From Bacteroidales bacterium UBA1204 (GTDB taxonomy: Bacteria; Bacteroidota; Bacteroidia; Bacteroidales; F082), in assembly GCA_002310075.1 (NCBI GenBank), contig DBXU01000137.1:11911-26909 (forward strand): a stretch of 14,999 nt of DNA, written 5' to 3'. Shown piece by piece: positions 1 to 8,644 of the stretch. The position numbers and the translations under genes are program-made. The notes below the pieces were generated by a model that worked only from the letters and a program-made list of their open reading frames with translations, had not been told where the DNA came from and did not search any database. Within the stretch, counting starts at the first letter, position 1; each line of letters begins with the position of its first letter.

Positions 1-1628
1 TGCTGAAGATCTTGGTGGGGCAGGAGTCGCCCGATTCGGGGACCATCACCTATGCCAACGATATCAAAATCGGCTACTTGGAGCAACTGCCCGTGTATCC
101 TGAAGGGACGCGCATCTCGGATCTGTTGGCTGACCTCAACGAAGAACAGCATCTTAAAGCAAGGCAGTATCTGACTCGTTTTGCTATCACCAACCTTGAC
201 CAGGTGGTCGACGAGCTCTCGGGGGGACAGGTGAAACGCCTGGCTTTGGCCTTGGTGCTGCTTCATGAACCAGATTTCCTTATCCTTGACGAGCCCACCA
301 ACCACCTCGATGTGGAAATGGTGGAGTGGCTGGAGAAATTCCTTACCCAGTCGAGCATGACGCTGCTCATGGTAACCCACGACCGTTATTTCCTCGATAG
401 GGTTTGCAATAAGATTTTCGAGCTTTACCAAGGCGTGATGTACACCCATAACGGCAACTTCGACTATTATGTCAGAAAGAGCCGCGAGCGGGAGGAAGTG
501 AAACGCGCCACGGCTGAACGCAACAGCCAGCTGCTGAAACGCGAGTTGGAATGGATCCGTAGCACGCCACAGGCCCGCACTGGCAAGTCGAAGAGTCGTA
601 TCGATGCGTTTTATGACCTGAAGGACCGCTCGAAATACCAAGAGCAGGATGAACGTCTGGAGTTTGGTTTGCAAATGCAACGATTGGGCGGCAAGATACT
701 GGAACTCAGCAATGTGTCGAAGTCATTTGGCGATGTTACCGTACTCAGGGACTTCGATTATGTCTTCAAGCGTGGCGAGCGCATCGGATTGATTGGTAAG
801 AATGGGGTAGGGAAGTCCACCTTCCTGAATCTCATCACGGGCGCGATGCAGCCCGACCGTGGCCGGGTGAAGACAGGTGAGACTGTGACCTACGGCTATT
901 ACCGTCAGGAAGGCATACATTTCGACGAAAGCAAGACCGTGTTGAGTACGGTCCGCGATATTGCCGACGTGATGTATTATGGGAAGGATAAGGTCTACAC
1001 TGCCGACCAGCTTCTGGCGCATTTCATGTTTCCTTACAAGATGCACCGCCAACCCGTTGCTTTGCTCAGCGGCGGCGAAAAACGAAGGCTATACCTGCTG
1101 ACCATTCTGGTTCAGAACCCCAATTTCCTCATCCTCGACGAGCCCACCAACGACTTGGATCTATTGACATTACAGAAGCTTGAAGACTTTTTGCAAGGCT
1201 ACAAAGGATGCCTCTTGGTGGTGTCGCACGACCGTTTCTTTATGGATCAGGTCGTGGACCAGCTTTTCGTGTTCCAAGGCGATGGCATGGTGAAAGGCTT
1301 CATGGGAAACTACAGCCAGTACAAGGAATATCTCGATGCCAAGCAGCGTGAGGAACGCAAAGAAAAGTCGACGCAGAAGAAAGAAGAACCACGGCCTGTG
1401 AAACAGCGCGAAAAAGTGAAGCGTTCTTTTAAAGAGCAACTAGAATATGAGATGCTTGCGCAAGAAATGGAAGCCCTTGAACAAGAGAAAGCCAACCTTA
1501 CCGAAGCTTTGAATAGCGAAACAGACTACCAGAAACTGCAAGCCATAGGCAACCGCTTGCAGGAAATCAAGGATTTATTGGACGAGAAAGAAATGCGGTG
1601 GTTGGAATTGGATGAGATCGGAGTTTAA
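1..1628 (+). CDS. uup: ABC-F family ATPase, Uup-like (5' partial)
   Basis: Soluble ABC-F protein with two fused nucleotide-binding domains and no membrane segments; the family acts on ribosomes, and Uup members have been linked to translation and to DNA-related phenotypes. The gene enters from the left edge: the first codons read LKILVGQ, which normally follows a Walker A motif, so the start and the first Walker A lie outside the window. Visible in order: first signature LSGGQ (about nt 216-230) and Walker B FLILDEPTNHLD (about 276-311); an inter-domain linker; second Walker A GKNGVGKST (796-822); second signature LSGGEKRR (about 1063-1086) and Walker B FLILDEPTNDLD (about 1126-1161). From about 1330 to the end there is a charged, coiled-coil C-terminal domain, which separates Uup-like proteins from EttA. 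It converges on the P-II-like gene with a 4-bp stop overlap. Family is secure; the Uup assignment is likely. Confidence 0.93.
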   Translation, partial: LKILVGQESPDSGTITYANDIKIGYLEQLPVYPEGTRISDLLADLNEEQHLKARQYLTRFAITNLDQVVDELSGGQVKRLALALVLLHEPDFLILDEPTNHLDVEMVEWLEKFLTQSSMTLLMVTHDRYFLDRVCNKIFELYQGVMYTHNGNFDYYVRKSREREEVKRATAERNSQLLKRELEWIRSTPQARTGKSKSRIDAFYDLKDRSKYQEQDERLEFGLQMQRLGGKILELSNVSKSFGDVTVLRDFDYVFKRGERIGLIGKNGVGKSTFLNLITGAMQPDRGRVKTGETVTYGYYRQEGIHFDESKTVLSTVRDIADVMYYGKDKVYTADQLLAHFMFPYKMHRQPVALLSGGEKRRLYLLTILVQNPNFLILDEPTNDLDLLTLQKLEDFLQGYKGCLLVVSHDRFFMDQVVDQLFVFQGDGMVKGFMGNYSQYKEYLDAKQREERKEKSTQKKEEPRPVKQREKVKRSFKEQLEYEMLAQEMEALEQEKANLTEALNSETDYQKLQAIGNRLQEIKDLLDEKEMRWLELDEIGV

Positions 1629-1918
1629 ATCATCTTCTCGATATTCCACGAAAAAGCCCTCAGCCCCAAATCAGGGGTCTTGAGGTCTTTTTCGTGCAAT
1701 TGGTTGAGGATGCCGTCCACCTTGTCGTCGTCGACGATGCTGATGATGGCGTTGTTCAAGGTCGGCCAGGCATGGGTGCCATAGTGCGGATCACCCGTCT
1801 CGCTGCCGTGGCCCTTGATTTCGTTCCATTCCGTGAAGCCCTTGGTGCCATTGTCGTTCAGCACCTTGGCGATTTCGTCGTAATAGGCTTGGTTATATGT
1901 GATGAGTATCGCTTTCAT
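1625..1918 (-). CDS. P-II-like transporter-associated protein (PG0541-like)
   Basis: A 97-aa soluble protein, last gene of the efflux operon. The pattern suits a P-II/ferredoxin-like fold: an N-terminal strand (MKAILITYNQ), a helix, a Gly/His-rich central loop KGHGSETGDPHYGTH (about residues 35-49) where P-II proteins have the T-loop, then a strand (NAIISIVDD) and helix (VDGILNQLHEKD). The P-II uridylylation tyrosine region is not recognisable. I recall this as the family annotated as PG0541-type transporter-associated proteins, found next to RND efflux genes. By analogy with GlnK and AmtB it might sense a small ligand and modulate the pump, but that is inference. Its ATG lies 2 bp past the RND stop, so translation is probably coupled. 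Its TAA overlaps the ABC-F stop on the other strand. Confidence 0.8.
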   Translation of the reverse strand: MKAILITYNQAYYDEIAKVLNDNGTKGFTEWNEIKGHGSETGDPHYGTHAWPTLNNAIISIVDDDKVDGILNQLHEKDLKTPDLGLRAFSWNIEKMI

Positions 1919-1920
1919 GG

Positions 1921-4900
1921 TTATCTGATGTTTTCGGTTTTAGTCAGGGCCTCTTCAGCTTTGCGTCTCTTGCGGCGCACGGCACGTGTCTCAAGGGAAC
2001 AATACAATGCGGGAATCAGCAACAAGGTAATTAACGTCGACACGGTCAAACCCCATGCGACGGTAATACCCAGTCCGTTCCACATCTCTGCACCTTCGCC
2101 GCGACCGATGGCCATGGGTATCATGCCGAGCACGGTGGTCAAGGTGGTCATCAGGATAGGACGCAGACGCGAACGAGCAGCTTTTACCGTGGCTTCCTTA
2201 ACCTCAACACCGCGTTCTTCCAAGAGCGTGGTGTAGTCGATGAGTACGATACCGTTCTTCACGACGATACCCATCAGGATCAGGATACCGACCAATGACA
2301 TGACGCCCAGAGCGGCATTGTTGACCCACAAGCCGAGCAACACACCTGTGAAGGTGAACGGCACGGAGAACATGATGACGAAAGGTTTCATCAGGTTTTC
2401 GAACTGTGCGGCCATCACGATGTAAACCAAGATGATGATAAGGATGAGCAAGGTGATCAGGTCGCCGAACATTTCCTGTTGGGTCTCGTAATCACCAGCA
2501 ATCTTGGTCATGATTTCGGAAGGAATCTCGGTGTCGTCAATCACTTCTTCGGCCATCTTAACAACATCACTCAGCACCATGCCTTTACCCACAACGGCGG
2601 TCACACTGACCATACGCTCACGGTCTTTGCGTTGGATGTTGGGCGGGGTCAAGGCTTCCACTACAGTGCCGAGGTCACCAACGCGGACGGCCTGGCCGTA
2701 GCCGTTGTAAATCTTGATGTCTTCAATATCCTCGATACTTGTGCGGAACTCAGGGGCGTAACGTACGCGGATGTCGTATTCGTCGCCGTCCTCACGATAG
2801 TATGAGGTGACCGAACCACTGATACGGTTTTTGACGTAGGTGGCTGCGGTGGAGCTGTTCATGCCGTTGAGGGCTAGCTTCTCACGGTCGAAGTCGATTT
2901 GATATTCAGGTGTGTAGTCGTCACGACCCACGATTACCTGCTTGATGCCACGGTCGCGCAGTTTTTGTGCGATTTCGTTGGCCACGCGGTCGGTAGTGCC
3001 GAAATCGTAGCCGTAGATTTCGACTTGCACTGTGCTCATACCACCCATGCCACCACCGCCTTCGTTGACGTTGGCTTTCTTGATGAGGGGGATGGCATTG
3101 AGTTTGGTGCGAATCTCTTCGGCGATTTCCGTCGAGTTACGCAACCCCGCTTTGCGTCGTTCGGTCTTGGTGCCGATGCGCAAGTTGAAAGAGATGATGT
3201 GCGTGCCGTTGTTACGCATCGAGGCGAAGGCATTGTCGGAGTCGGCCTGTCCATAGCTGAAGTTACAAATCTTTACTTCAGGCATGGCCATGAAGTCGTC
3301 GGCGAGTTCCTTGGCAAAGGCTCCAGTGACTTCTTGGCCGGTACCCACGGGCAGTTCAATGCTGATGGAGATACGGTCCGAGTCAGCCTTGGGCATCATT
3401 TCGGTCTTTAGATTGGGCAGGAGAAGCACCAAAGAGATGACAAACAAGCCCAGCATGCTGAAAAACACCAGCTTGCGGTGGTTGACAGCCCAATTGATGA
3501 GGCGGGCATAACCGTTGCTGATGGCATCGAGGCCTTTGTTGATGGGACGGAAAATGGCCTTGTGGAATTTGCTCTGATGGGGATTCATCACAAGCATCTT
3601 CGAACACATCATCGGCACCAAGGTCAAGGCACCGCAGGTTGAGACGATCATGATGATGGAGACAATCCAACCCAACTGCTTGAACATCACACCAGCCGTT
3701 CCTTTGATCATGGTCAAAGGTAGGAACACGGCCAACATGGTCAAGGTGGAGGCGATTACGGACAGCTGCACTTCTTGGGTGGCGTGTACGGCGGCCTCTT
3801 TAGGCTTCGACCCTCGTTCGATATGCGTCGTGATGTTTTCCAAGACCACGATGGCATCGTCCACAACCATACCGATAGCTATGGATAATGCCGACATGGA
3901 GATGATATTCAGCGTGTTTCCTGTTGCAAACAAGTATATCAAAGAGGCGAGCAACGAAATCGGGATGGCCAGGACGATGATGAAAGTGGCACGCCAACGG
4001 CCGAGGAAGATGAACACCACGAGCATAACCAAGATAAAGGTGATGAAGATGGTGCTGCGCAAACTCCCGATGGAGTTGATGATGCTGGTGGAGCCGTCGA
4101 CGATGATTTGCACTTTGACGTCGCTGGGTAGCGTAGGCTCGATTTGGGCCAGCTGTTTTTTGATGCCCTTGATGACGTTGACAGCATTGGCGTCGGTCTG
4201 TTTTTGGATGACGATGGTGGCACCTTGCACGCCGTTGCTGTATGACTCTTGCGAACGCTCCTCGGGGCCGTCGACCACACGAGCCACGTCACGAAGATAG
4301 ACCGGGGCGTTGTTGCGTGAACCTACCACGATGTCTTCCATCTCCTTGGCAGAACGGAACTGCTTCTCGACGCGCAAATTGTAAGTGTTGGAGCCGATGT
4401 CCATGTAACCCGACGGGATATTTTGGTTTTCATACATCAAGGTCGATGAAAGCGACTCGATGGTAAGGTTGTAGGCTTCCAGTTTGTTAGGGTCGACATA
4501 GATTTGAATCTCACGCTTGGGAGCGCCGTTGGCTGACACCGTACCCACACCGCTCACACGGGCCAAAGGCGTGGTGATACGGTCGTCGATGATTTTCTCC
4601 AAGGCGGGCAAGCTTTCTTTAGCCGTCACGCTGATCAGCATGATAGGCATGTCTTCCGCGTTAAACTTGAAAATCACAGGGTTGGTGGCTCCGTCAGGCA
4701 AGTAGTTTCGAACCATGTCCAACTTGTCGCGCACATTGTTGGTGGCCTCCTCGATGTCGATGCCGCTCTCAAACTCCATTGAGATGACCGAAGTGTTCTC
4801 ACGTGAAGTGGAGGAGAGGTGCTTCAGGTCGGGCACGGCATTGAGGGTGTTCTCCAAGGTCTTGGAGATATTGGTCTCGATATCTTCCGCACTGGCACCG

Positions 4901-5055
4901 GGGTAGTTGGTCAGCACCATGATGAAGTTGGTCTCCATGTCGGGAAGTTGGTTGATGGAGAGGTTTATCAGGGAGTAGATACCGAAAATGGCGATGGCGA
5001 CAAACACCAAGGCCGTCGTCACCGGATTATTAACTGCTGTTCTTTGTAAGCTCAT
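1921..5055 (-). CDS. Efflux RND transporter permease (HAE1 family, AcrB-like)
   Basis: Proton-driven inner-membrane pump, 1044 aa, the usual size for AcrB/MexB-type HAE1 proteins. It takes substrates from the periplasm or outer leaflet and passes them to the TolC-like channel through the adaptor. Visible features: TM1 at about residues 12-31; a porter domain starting with the typical YPGASAEDIE (51-60); TM2-TM6 from about 335; the TM4 proton-relay pair D399-D400 in GMVVDDAIVVLENI; the TM10 lysine at about 933 in GIVVKNGIVLIDY; and closing TM11-TM12 with a basic tail. The relay residues being intact argues for an active pump. A glycine-rich stretch (NEGGGGMGG) lies in the second porter domain. 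The HAE1 type suggests drugs, detergents, bile salts or fatty acids rather than metals, but the substrate cannot be read from sequence. It starts 3 bp after the adaptor stop. Confidence 0.96.
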   Translation of the reverse strand: MSLQRTAVNNPVTTALVFVAIAIFGIYSLINLSINQLPDMETNFIMVLTNYPGASAEDIETNISKTLENTLNAVPDLKHLSSTSRENTSVISMEFESGIDIEEATNNVRDKLDMVRNYLPDGATNPVIFKFNAEDMPIMLISVTAKESLPALEKIIDDRITTPLARVSGVGTVSANGAPKREIQIYVDPNKLEAYNLTIESLSSTLMYENQNIPSGYMDIGSNTYNLRVEKQFRSAKEMEDIVVGSRNNAPVYLRDVARVVDGPEERSQESYSNGVQGATIVIQKQTDANAVNVIKGIKKQLAQIEPTLPSDVKVQIIVDGSTSIINSIGSLRSTIFITFILVMLVVFIFLGRWRATFIIVLAIPISLLASLIYLFATGNTLNIISMSALSIAIGMVVDDAIVVLENITTHIERGSKPKEAAVHATQEVQLSVIASTLTMLAVFLPLTMIKGTAGVMFKQLGWIVSIIMIVSTCGALTLVPMMCSKMLVMNPHQSKFHKAIFRPINKGLDAISNGYARLINWAVNHRKLVFFSMLGLFVISLVLLLPNLKTEMMPKADSDRISISIELPVGTGQEVTGAFAKELADDFMAMPEVKICNFSYGQADSDNAFASMRNNGTHIISFNLRIGTKTERRKAGLRNSTEIAEEIRTKLNAIPLIKKANVNEGGGGMGGMSTVQVEIYGYDFGTTDRVANEIAQKLRDRGIKQVIVGRDDYTPEYQIDFDREKLALNGMNSSTAATYVKNRISGSVTSYYREDGDEYDIRVRYAPEFRTSIEDIEDIKIYNGYGQAVRVGDLGTVVEALTPPNIQRKDRERMVSVTAVVGKGMVLSDVVKMAEEVIDDTEIPSEIMTKIAGDYETQQEMFGDLITLLILIIILVYIVMAAQFENLMKPFVIMFSVPFTFTGVLLGLWVNNAALGVMSLVGILILMGIVVKNGIVLIDYTTLLEERGVEVKEATVKAARSRLRPILMTTLTTVLGMIPMAIGRGEGAEMWNGLGITVAWGLTVSTLITLLLIPALYCSLETRAVRRKRRKAEEALTKTENIR

Positions 5056-5058
5056 GGT

Positions 5059-6090
5059 TTATTGTTTTACGGTAACGGTGACGCCGTCCTTCAAGCGAAT
5101 CTGTCCTTCGGTGACAATCTTGTCACCTTCGTTGATGCCACTGATGATCTCGTATCTATTGCCAAGGCGTTTGCCGACTTCCACAAGTTGGTATTTTACG
5201 GTGTTGTCAGGTTGAAGCACGTAGATGAAATGCTCGCCTGAGCCTTGCTGTTTGACAACGGCAACGTCGGGGACGACCACATGGTGGTTGGTGCCGAAGT
5301 TGGCAGTAACTCGTGCAAACATACCCGGACGCAGCTTCAGGTCGGCATTTTGGCAGATGACCTCAACAGGGAAGGTGTGTGTGGTAGCGCTTATGGTGGG
5401 ATAGATGATGTTCACTTTGCCTTGGAAGGTCTCGCCAGGATACGATTCAACAGCAACATCAAATTCCATGTCCTTGTTGATATCGGTGAACAGACTTTCC
5501 GACACGTTGATGAGCATCTTTACGGGTTGTATTTGCTGCACCACGAAGATGGGCTGCGTCATGCTGTACATGTCGCCTCTGTCGTAGTTGCGGGCGGTCA
5601 CCACGCCGTTGATGGGACTGCGGAGATAGGTGTTCTCAGCAAGGTTGTAATAGGTCTTCTTCGTCATATTGAGCGCAAGCTTGGCCATGTCGTAGTCGGC
5701 TTGAGCCACGGCGCCGATGTTGTAAAGCTCGGTGAGACGGGCCAGTTCCGTCGAGTCGTTGACATATTGCATGCGGGTCTTGGCCAGGTTGACGTCGTCC
5801 ATGCGGGCCAGAAGTTGGCCTTTACGCACCTTCTGACCGACTTCAGCATTGATGCTGGCAATACGGCCTGCTGTCTGCGATACGATGTTGTTGGTGGCGA
5901 AGGCTTCAATATTGGATGTGTAGGTGTTGGTGATGTCGACATCTTCGGCCTGTGCCGTCACAACACTGACCATTGGAGCCATCTGGGCTTGTGGTTGTTC
6001 GGTATTGGAGTTTTTGTTGCTTTCTTTCGAGCCGCAAGCCGTCATCATGGCGGCAGCGATAACGATGATACTGAGTTTGATGTATTTCAT
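5059..6090 (-). CDS. Efflux RND periplasmic adaptor subunit (lipoprotein)
   Basis: Membrane-fusion protein of 343 aa linking the RND pump to the outer-membrane channel. The N-terminus is a lipoprotein signal: a basic start, a hydrophobic core (residues 6-18) and a lipobox with Cys19 (MTACGS), followed by an Asn/Gln-rich tether. Next come the first half of a biotinyl-lipoyl domain (about 68-98, GRIASINAEVGQKVRKG), a short alpha-hairpin (about 100-150), the second lipoyl half (LRSPINGVVTARNYDRGD, 156-173), a beta-barrel (about 185-265) and a membrane-proximal domain to the end. The short hairpin is typical of Bacteroidota adaptors in this family. It is second in a four-gene leftward operon, 15 bp after the TolC-like gene and 3 bp before the RND gene. 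The family is certain; substrates are unknown. Confidence 0.95.
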   Translation of the reverse strand: MKYIKLSIIVIAAAMMTACGSKESNKNSNTEQPQAQMAPMVSVVTAQAEDVDITNTYTSNIEAFATNNIVSQTAGRIASINAEVGQKVRKGQLLARMDDVNLAKTRMQYVNDSTELARLTELYNIGAVAQADYDMAKLALNMTKKTYYNLAENTYLRSPINGVVTARNYDRGDMYSMTQPIFVVQQIQPVKMLINVSESLFTDINKDMEFDVAVESYPGETFQGKVNIIYPTISATTHTFPVEVICQNADLKLRPGMFARVTANFGTNHHVVVPDVAVVKQQGSGEHFIYVLQPDNTVKYQLVEVGKRLGNRYEIISGINEGDKIVTEGQIRLKDGVTVTVKQ

Positions 6091-6105
6091 ATAGATGTGC
6101 GTTTT

Positions 6106-7419
6106 TTATTCTTCTTTTCCGATGAGTTCGTCCAAGGAGGCCTTGGTGACCATGAAGTTGTACACGGCTTGAGCCTGGGTGAGTTGAGCTTGTTGCAAGG
6201 CAAGTTGTGCGTCGTTGAGTTCCACCAAGGTGGCCTTGCCGACCTCGTACATCTTTGCGGAGATGTCATAGCTCTTTTGGGCAATTTCCACAGTTGCATT
6301 GGCGGCCTGATAGTTCTTGATGCAAAGTGCCATCTGGTCGTTGTAATTGCGGATGGCGATGCGTAGGTTGCGTTCGGTGTCTTCGCGTTGCAGGTCGAGC
6401 ATGTCGCGGGTCTTTTTGCTTTGGAGTATGTTGTAGTGCTTTTGGAAACCGTCGAAGACGGGGATGCTAAGGCTTACAGCCGCCGTCGAGGACGGGAACC
6501 AACGCAGCTCTTCGTCACCCATGGCGCTATAGTTGTAGTTGATATTAGCAGCCAGCGAAGGAATGTATTGTTTCTTTTGCATCCTAATGGTCGATTCTAA
6601 CATACGATCTTGGATGCCGAGTTGAAGCAGCGAGCTGTTGTTGCTGAGGTCGTCTTCAGAGACGTATGGTGTAAGCATTTGTTGGGTGTAATCGTTCAAG
6701 TTGCCGACCACCTCTACCTCGGTGCCGAGGTCGATGCCCATGACTGCCTTTAGTTGCCATGTGGCCAGCAGGACGGCGTTTTCGGCGCTTGAAACATTGG
6801 GCTCGGCATTGAGCATGGTCACCTGGGCACGCAAGCGTTCCACCTCGGAGGCTTTGCCCACGTTGAAACGCTGAAGGGTCTTCTCGTAGTTCTTCTGTGC
6901 GTTTTCGTAGACTTGGTTCATGACCTTATAGGATTCTTGTGCCAACAGTACCGCATAGAAGGCTTGCTTCACCTGTTTCACCATGGCGATCTTTGACGAG
7001 CGCGCCTGCTCAACGGCCATTTCCACGTCCATGCCCGACAGCTTCAAGCTCTCCCAAAGCGATGCGTTCACCAATGGCATGCTGGCAGAAGCAGAAGCAC
7101 TGATGTTGTTATCGCGGCCCACCTTGATTTCCATGGGTTGACCGCCCATGTCCATCACCATCACCTGTTTCAAAAGCGTGCGCTGGTATGAACTGTTCAC
7201 GCTGACGTTTGGGTAGAGCGCAGCGTAGCTGCCTTTTTTTGCGTATCCTGATTTCTCGATGGTCATGTCGGCAATCTTGATGGTGTTGCTCTCCGAAAGG
7301 GCTATTTCCAAGGCTTGTTCAAGAGTTAGTTGCAAAGGCTGGTTCTCTTGCGCCTTCACTGTGGTTGTCGCAAAAAAGAGCGCTATAAATGCTATTAAAC
7401 TGATATTCAATCTTTTCAT
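6106..7419 (-). CDS. TolC-like outer membrane efflux protein
   Basis: Outer-membrane channel of the tripartite pump, 437 aa, first gene of the operon. A Sec signal peptide occupies about residues 1-23 (MKRLN, a hydrophobic core, then VKAQ and probable cleavage). The mature protein starts with the family hallmark LTLEQALEIALSESNTIKIA (31-50). Two outer-membrane-efflux repeats with long amphipathic alpha-helices rich in Ala, Gln and Glu follow, for example about 130-215 and 335-430. The ATG at 7417-7419 puts the signal peptide in the right place. A -7-like element (plus-strand CAAAAGTA, 7463-7470) lies about 45 bp upstream and should drive the whole operon. The paired 13-bp repeats at 7499-7532 lie behind it, where an activator would bind. 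Export of the pump substrate is the expected role. Confidence 0.95.
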   Translation of the reverse strand: MKRLNISLIAFIALFFATTTVKAQENQPLQLTLEQALEIALSESNTIKIADMTIEKSGYAKKGSYAALYPNVSVNSSYQRTLLKQVMVMDMGGQPMEIKVGRDNNISASASASMPLVNASLWESLKLSGMDVEMAVEQARSSKIAMVKQVKQAFYAVLLAQESYKVMNQVYENAQKNYEKTLQRFNVGKASEVERLRAQVTMLNAEPNVSSAENAVLLATWQLKAVMGIDLGTEVEVVGNLNDYTQQMLTPYVSEDDLSNNSSLLQLGIQDRMLESTIRMQKKQYIPSLAANINYNYSAMGDEELRWFPSSTAAVSLSIPVFDGFQKHYNILQSKKTRDMLDLQREDTERNLRIAIRNYNDQMALCIKNYQAANATVEIAQKSYDISAKMYEVGKATLVELNDAQLALQQAQLTQAQAVYNFMVTKASLDELIGKEE

Positions 7420-7462
7420 ATGAATTTCTGCTGTGCAGTTGTTTCGATAAATTAATAAGGTG

Positions 7463-7470
7463 CAAAAGTA
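7463..7470 (-). promoter_or_regulatory. -7 promoter element for the efflux operon
   Basis: Read on the minus strand this is TACTTTTG, an exact match to the Bacteroidota TAnnTTTG -7 consensus. It would start transcription near 7456, giving a leader of about 37 nt before the tolC-like ATG. There is no convincing TTG box about 19 bp upstream, so the promoter may depend on an activator bound at the adjacent direct repeats. Confidence 0.5.
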
Positions 7471-7498
7471 GGAATAATTGTAGTTTTATGACGTAGAT

Positions 7499-7532
7499 TT
7501 CAATGAAAAAATATGACAATTCAATGAAAAAA
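7499..7532. promoter_or_regulatory. Paired 13-bp direct repeat, putative LytTR operator
   Basis: Two exact copies of TTCAATGAAAAAA lie at 7499-7511 and 7520-7532, with a 21-bp period (two helical turns). LytTR-type regulators typically bind two direct half-sites of about 9 bp with a 12-13 bp spacer, which is the same period. The site lies between the divergent promoters of the efflux operon and of the lytS/lytTR pair, roughly -43 to -76 from one predicted start and -37 to -70 from the other. A weaker TATGAC repeat (7487-7492 and 7512-7517) precedes each copy. Binding by the neighbouring response regulator is inferred from geometry and position. Confidence 0.5.
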
Positions 7533-7554
7533 ACATCCTTTTCGCAAAAACGAT

Positions 7555-7562
7555 TATCTTTG
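7555..7562 (+). promoter_or_regulatory. -7 promoter element for lytS/lytTR
   Basis: TATCTTTG matches the Bacteroidota TAnnTTTG -7 consensus exactly. It lies 17 bp before the ATG at 7580, predicting a very short leader starting near 7569. No clear TTG box is seen at the expected distance. The TTCAATGAAAAAA repeats occupy the region just upstream. Confidence 0.5.
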
Positions 7563-7579
7563 CCGACAAAACACACTCG

Positions 7580-8644
7580 ATGAAGCGTCCTACACTGCCA
7601 ACAGCCAATCTTGATTTATTGCAGCGCCTCTATAAATGGGGTGTTATCTGGATTGTGCTATTCATCATCTTCTTTGCAGTGCACTCAACCGGAAACATGC
7701 TTTTGCGTATGGTTAGTTCGCTTTGTTTTGTCGGTATGGTAGTGCTTGAGGTGCTGTTTGTCAACAAAGTATTGATAACTGGTTTGTTGGCGAGGAAGCA
7801 TTTGGTACTCTTCATCTTAATTTCGGTCTTTGTGCTTCCTGTTTGGGCAGCGTTGTCGACAGGTATCGACGTCTGTCTCCTTCATTATATTGACAGGCGC
7901 CCGTTCTCTGAGGTTTTTTCCTTTCCGTCCACCTTTGTTGCTTTTATGGTACGTTTGATATGGTTTATCGCCACTTTTGCCATTGTGTTGATTTTTTATT
8001 TTCAACGTGTGGAGAACGAGGAAAAGATTGTTTCGGACCAACTGAAGAGCGAGAAGCTCGACATGGAATTGCGTTACTTGAAATCCCAAATTAATCCGCA
8101 TTTTTTGTTCAATGCGTTAAATAACATATATTCAATGGTATATACGCACGACGACAATGCGGCAGATGGTGTATTGAAATTGTCGGAGATGCTTCGATAT
8201 GTGTTGGTGGACTGCCAGGCGGAAATGATCCCATTAAGTATGGAGATCCATTATGTCGAGAGTTTTATCGACTTTCAGCTGATGCGCATGGCGGGTCAGC
8301 GTGATGTGGTGTTGGAACAGGATATTGAGAATCCCGATTTCATGATTGCCCCCATGCTTTTGCAGCCCATCATTGAAAATTGCTTTAAATACAGCCGATT
8401 GGAGACCCATCCTGAGGGATATGTCCATATCAGCATCAAGCAATTACGAGATAGTTTTTGTTTTGAGGCGGAAAACACGGTTGCCCCTAAAGTCTCAATG
8501 ATGACGGGCAATGGGGGAGAAGGGAAGAAATCAGGTATTGGGCAGAACAATGTGCAGCAACGTTTGATGCTGCATTATGGAGAGAACTATAAATTTGACA
8601 TTCAACAAGATAGTAATATATATAAAGTTAGGATTGAACTATGA
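7580..8644 (+). CDS. LytS/YehU-type sensor histidine kinase
   Basis: Membrane histidine kinase of 354 aa in the His_kinase family that pairs with LytTR regulators. Four hydrophobic segments form the N-terminal sensor (about residues 21-36, 41-65, 76-98 and 118-142) with no sizeable periplasmic domain, which fits sensing within or at the membrane. A short coiled coil (143-168) leads to the phosphoacceptor motif LKSQINPHFLFNAL with His174. The ATPase domain has a reduced N-box (LLQPIIENCFKYS, Asn267) and a G-box (GIGQNNVQQRL, 319-329). The stop overlaps the response-regulator start by 4 bp (ATGA), so the two are translationally coupled. It is divergent from the efflux operon across 160 bp, suggesting the pair senses a condition relieved by that pump. 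The signal is unknown. Confidence 0.94.
   Translation: MKRPTLPTANLDLLQRLYKWGVIWIVLFIIFFAVHSTGNMLLRMVSSLCFVGMVVLEVLFVNKVLITGLLARKHLVLFILISVFVLPVWAALSTGIDVCLLHYIDRRPFSEVFSFPSTFVAFMVRLIWFIATFAIVLIFYFQRVENEEKIVSDQLKSEKLDMELRYLKSQINPHFLFNALNNIYSMVYTHDDNAADGVLKLSEMLRYVLVDCQAEMIPLSMEIHYVESFIDFQLMRMAGQRDVVLEQDIENPDFMIAPMLLQPIIENCFKYSRLETHPEGYVHISIKQLRDSFCFEAENTVAPKVSMMTGNGGEGKKSGIGQNNVQQRLMLHYGENYKFDIQQDSNIYKVRIEL

Noticed and set aside
2899..4300. Several plus-strand open frames opposite the RND gene
   Set aside because: All lie antisense within a full-length RND permease with intact motifs and have no domain signatures.
5245..6366. Plus-strand open frame of 373 codons opposite the adaptor and TolC-like genes
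   Set aside because: It is exactly antisense to two well-recognised genes, has His/Val/Gly-rich composition typical of an antisense shadow, and shows no motifs.
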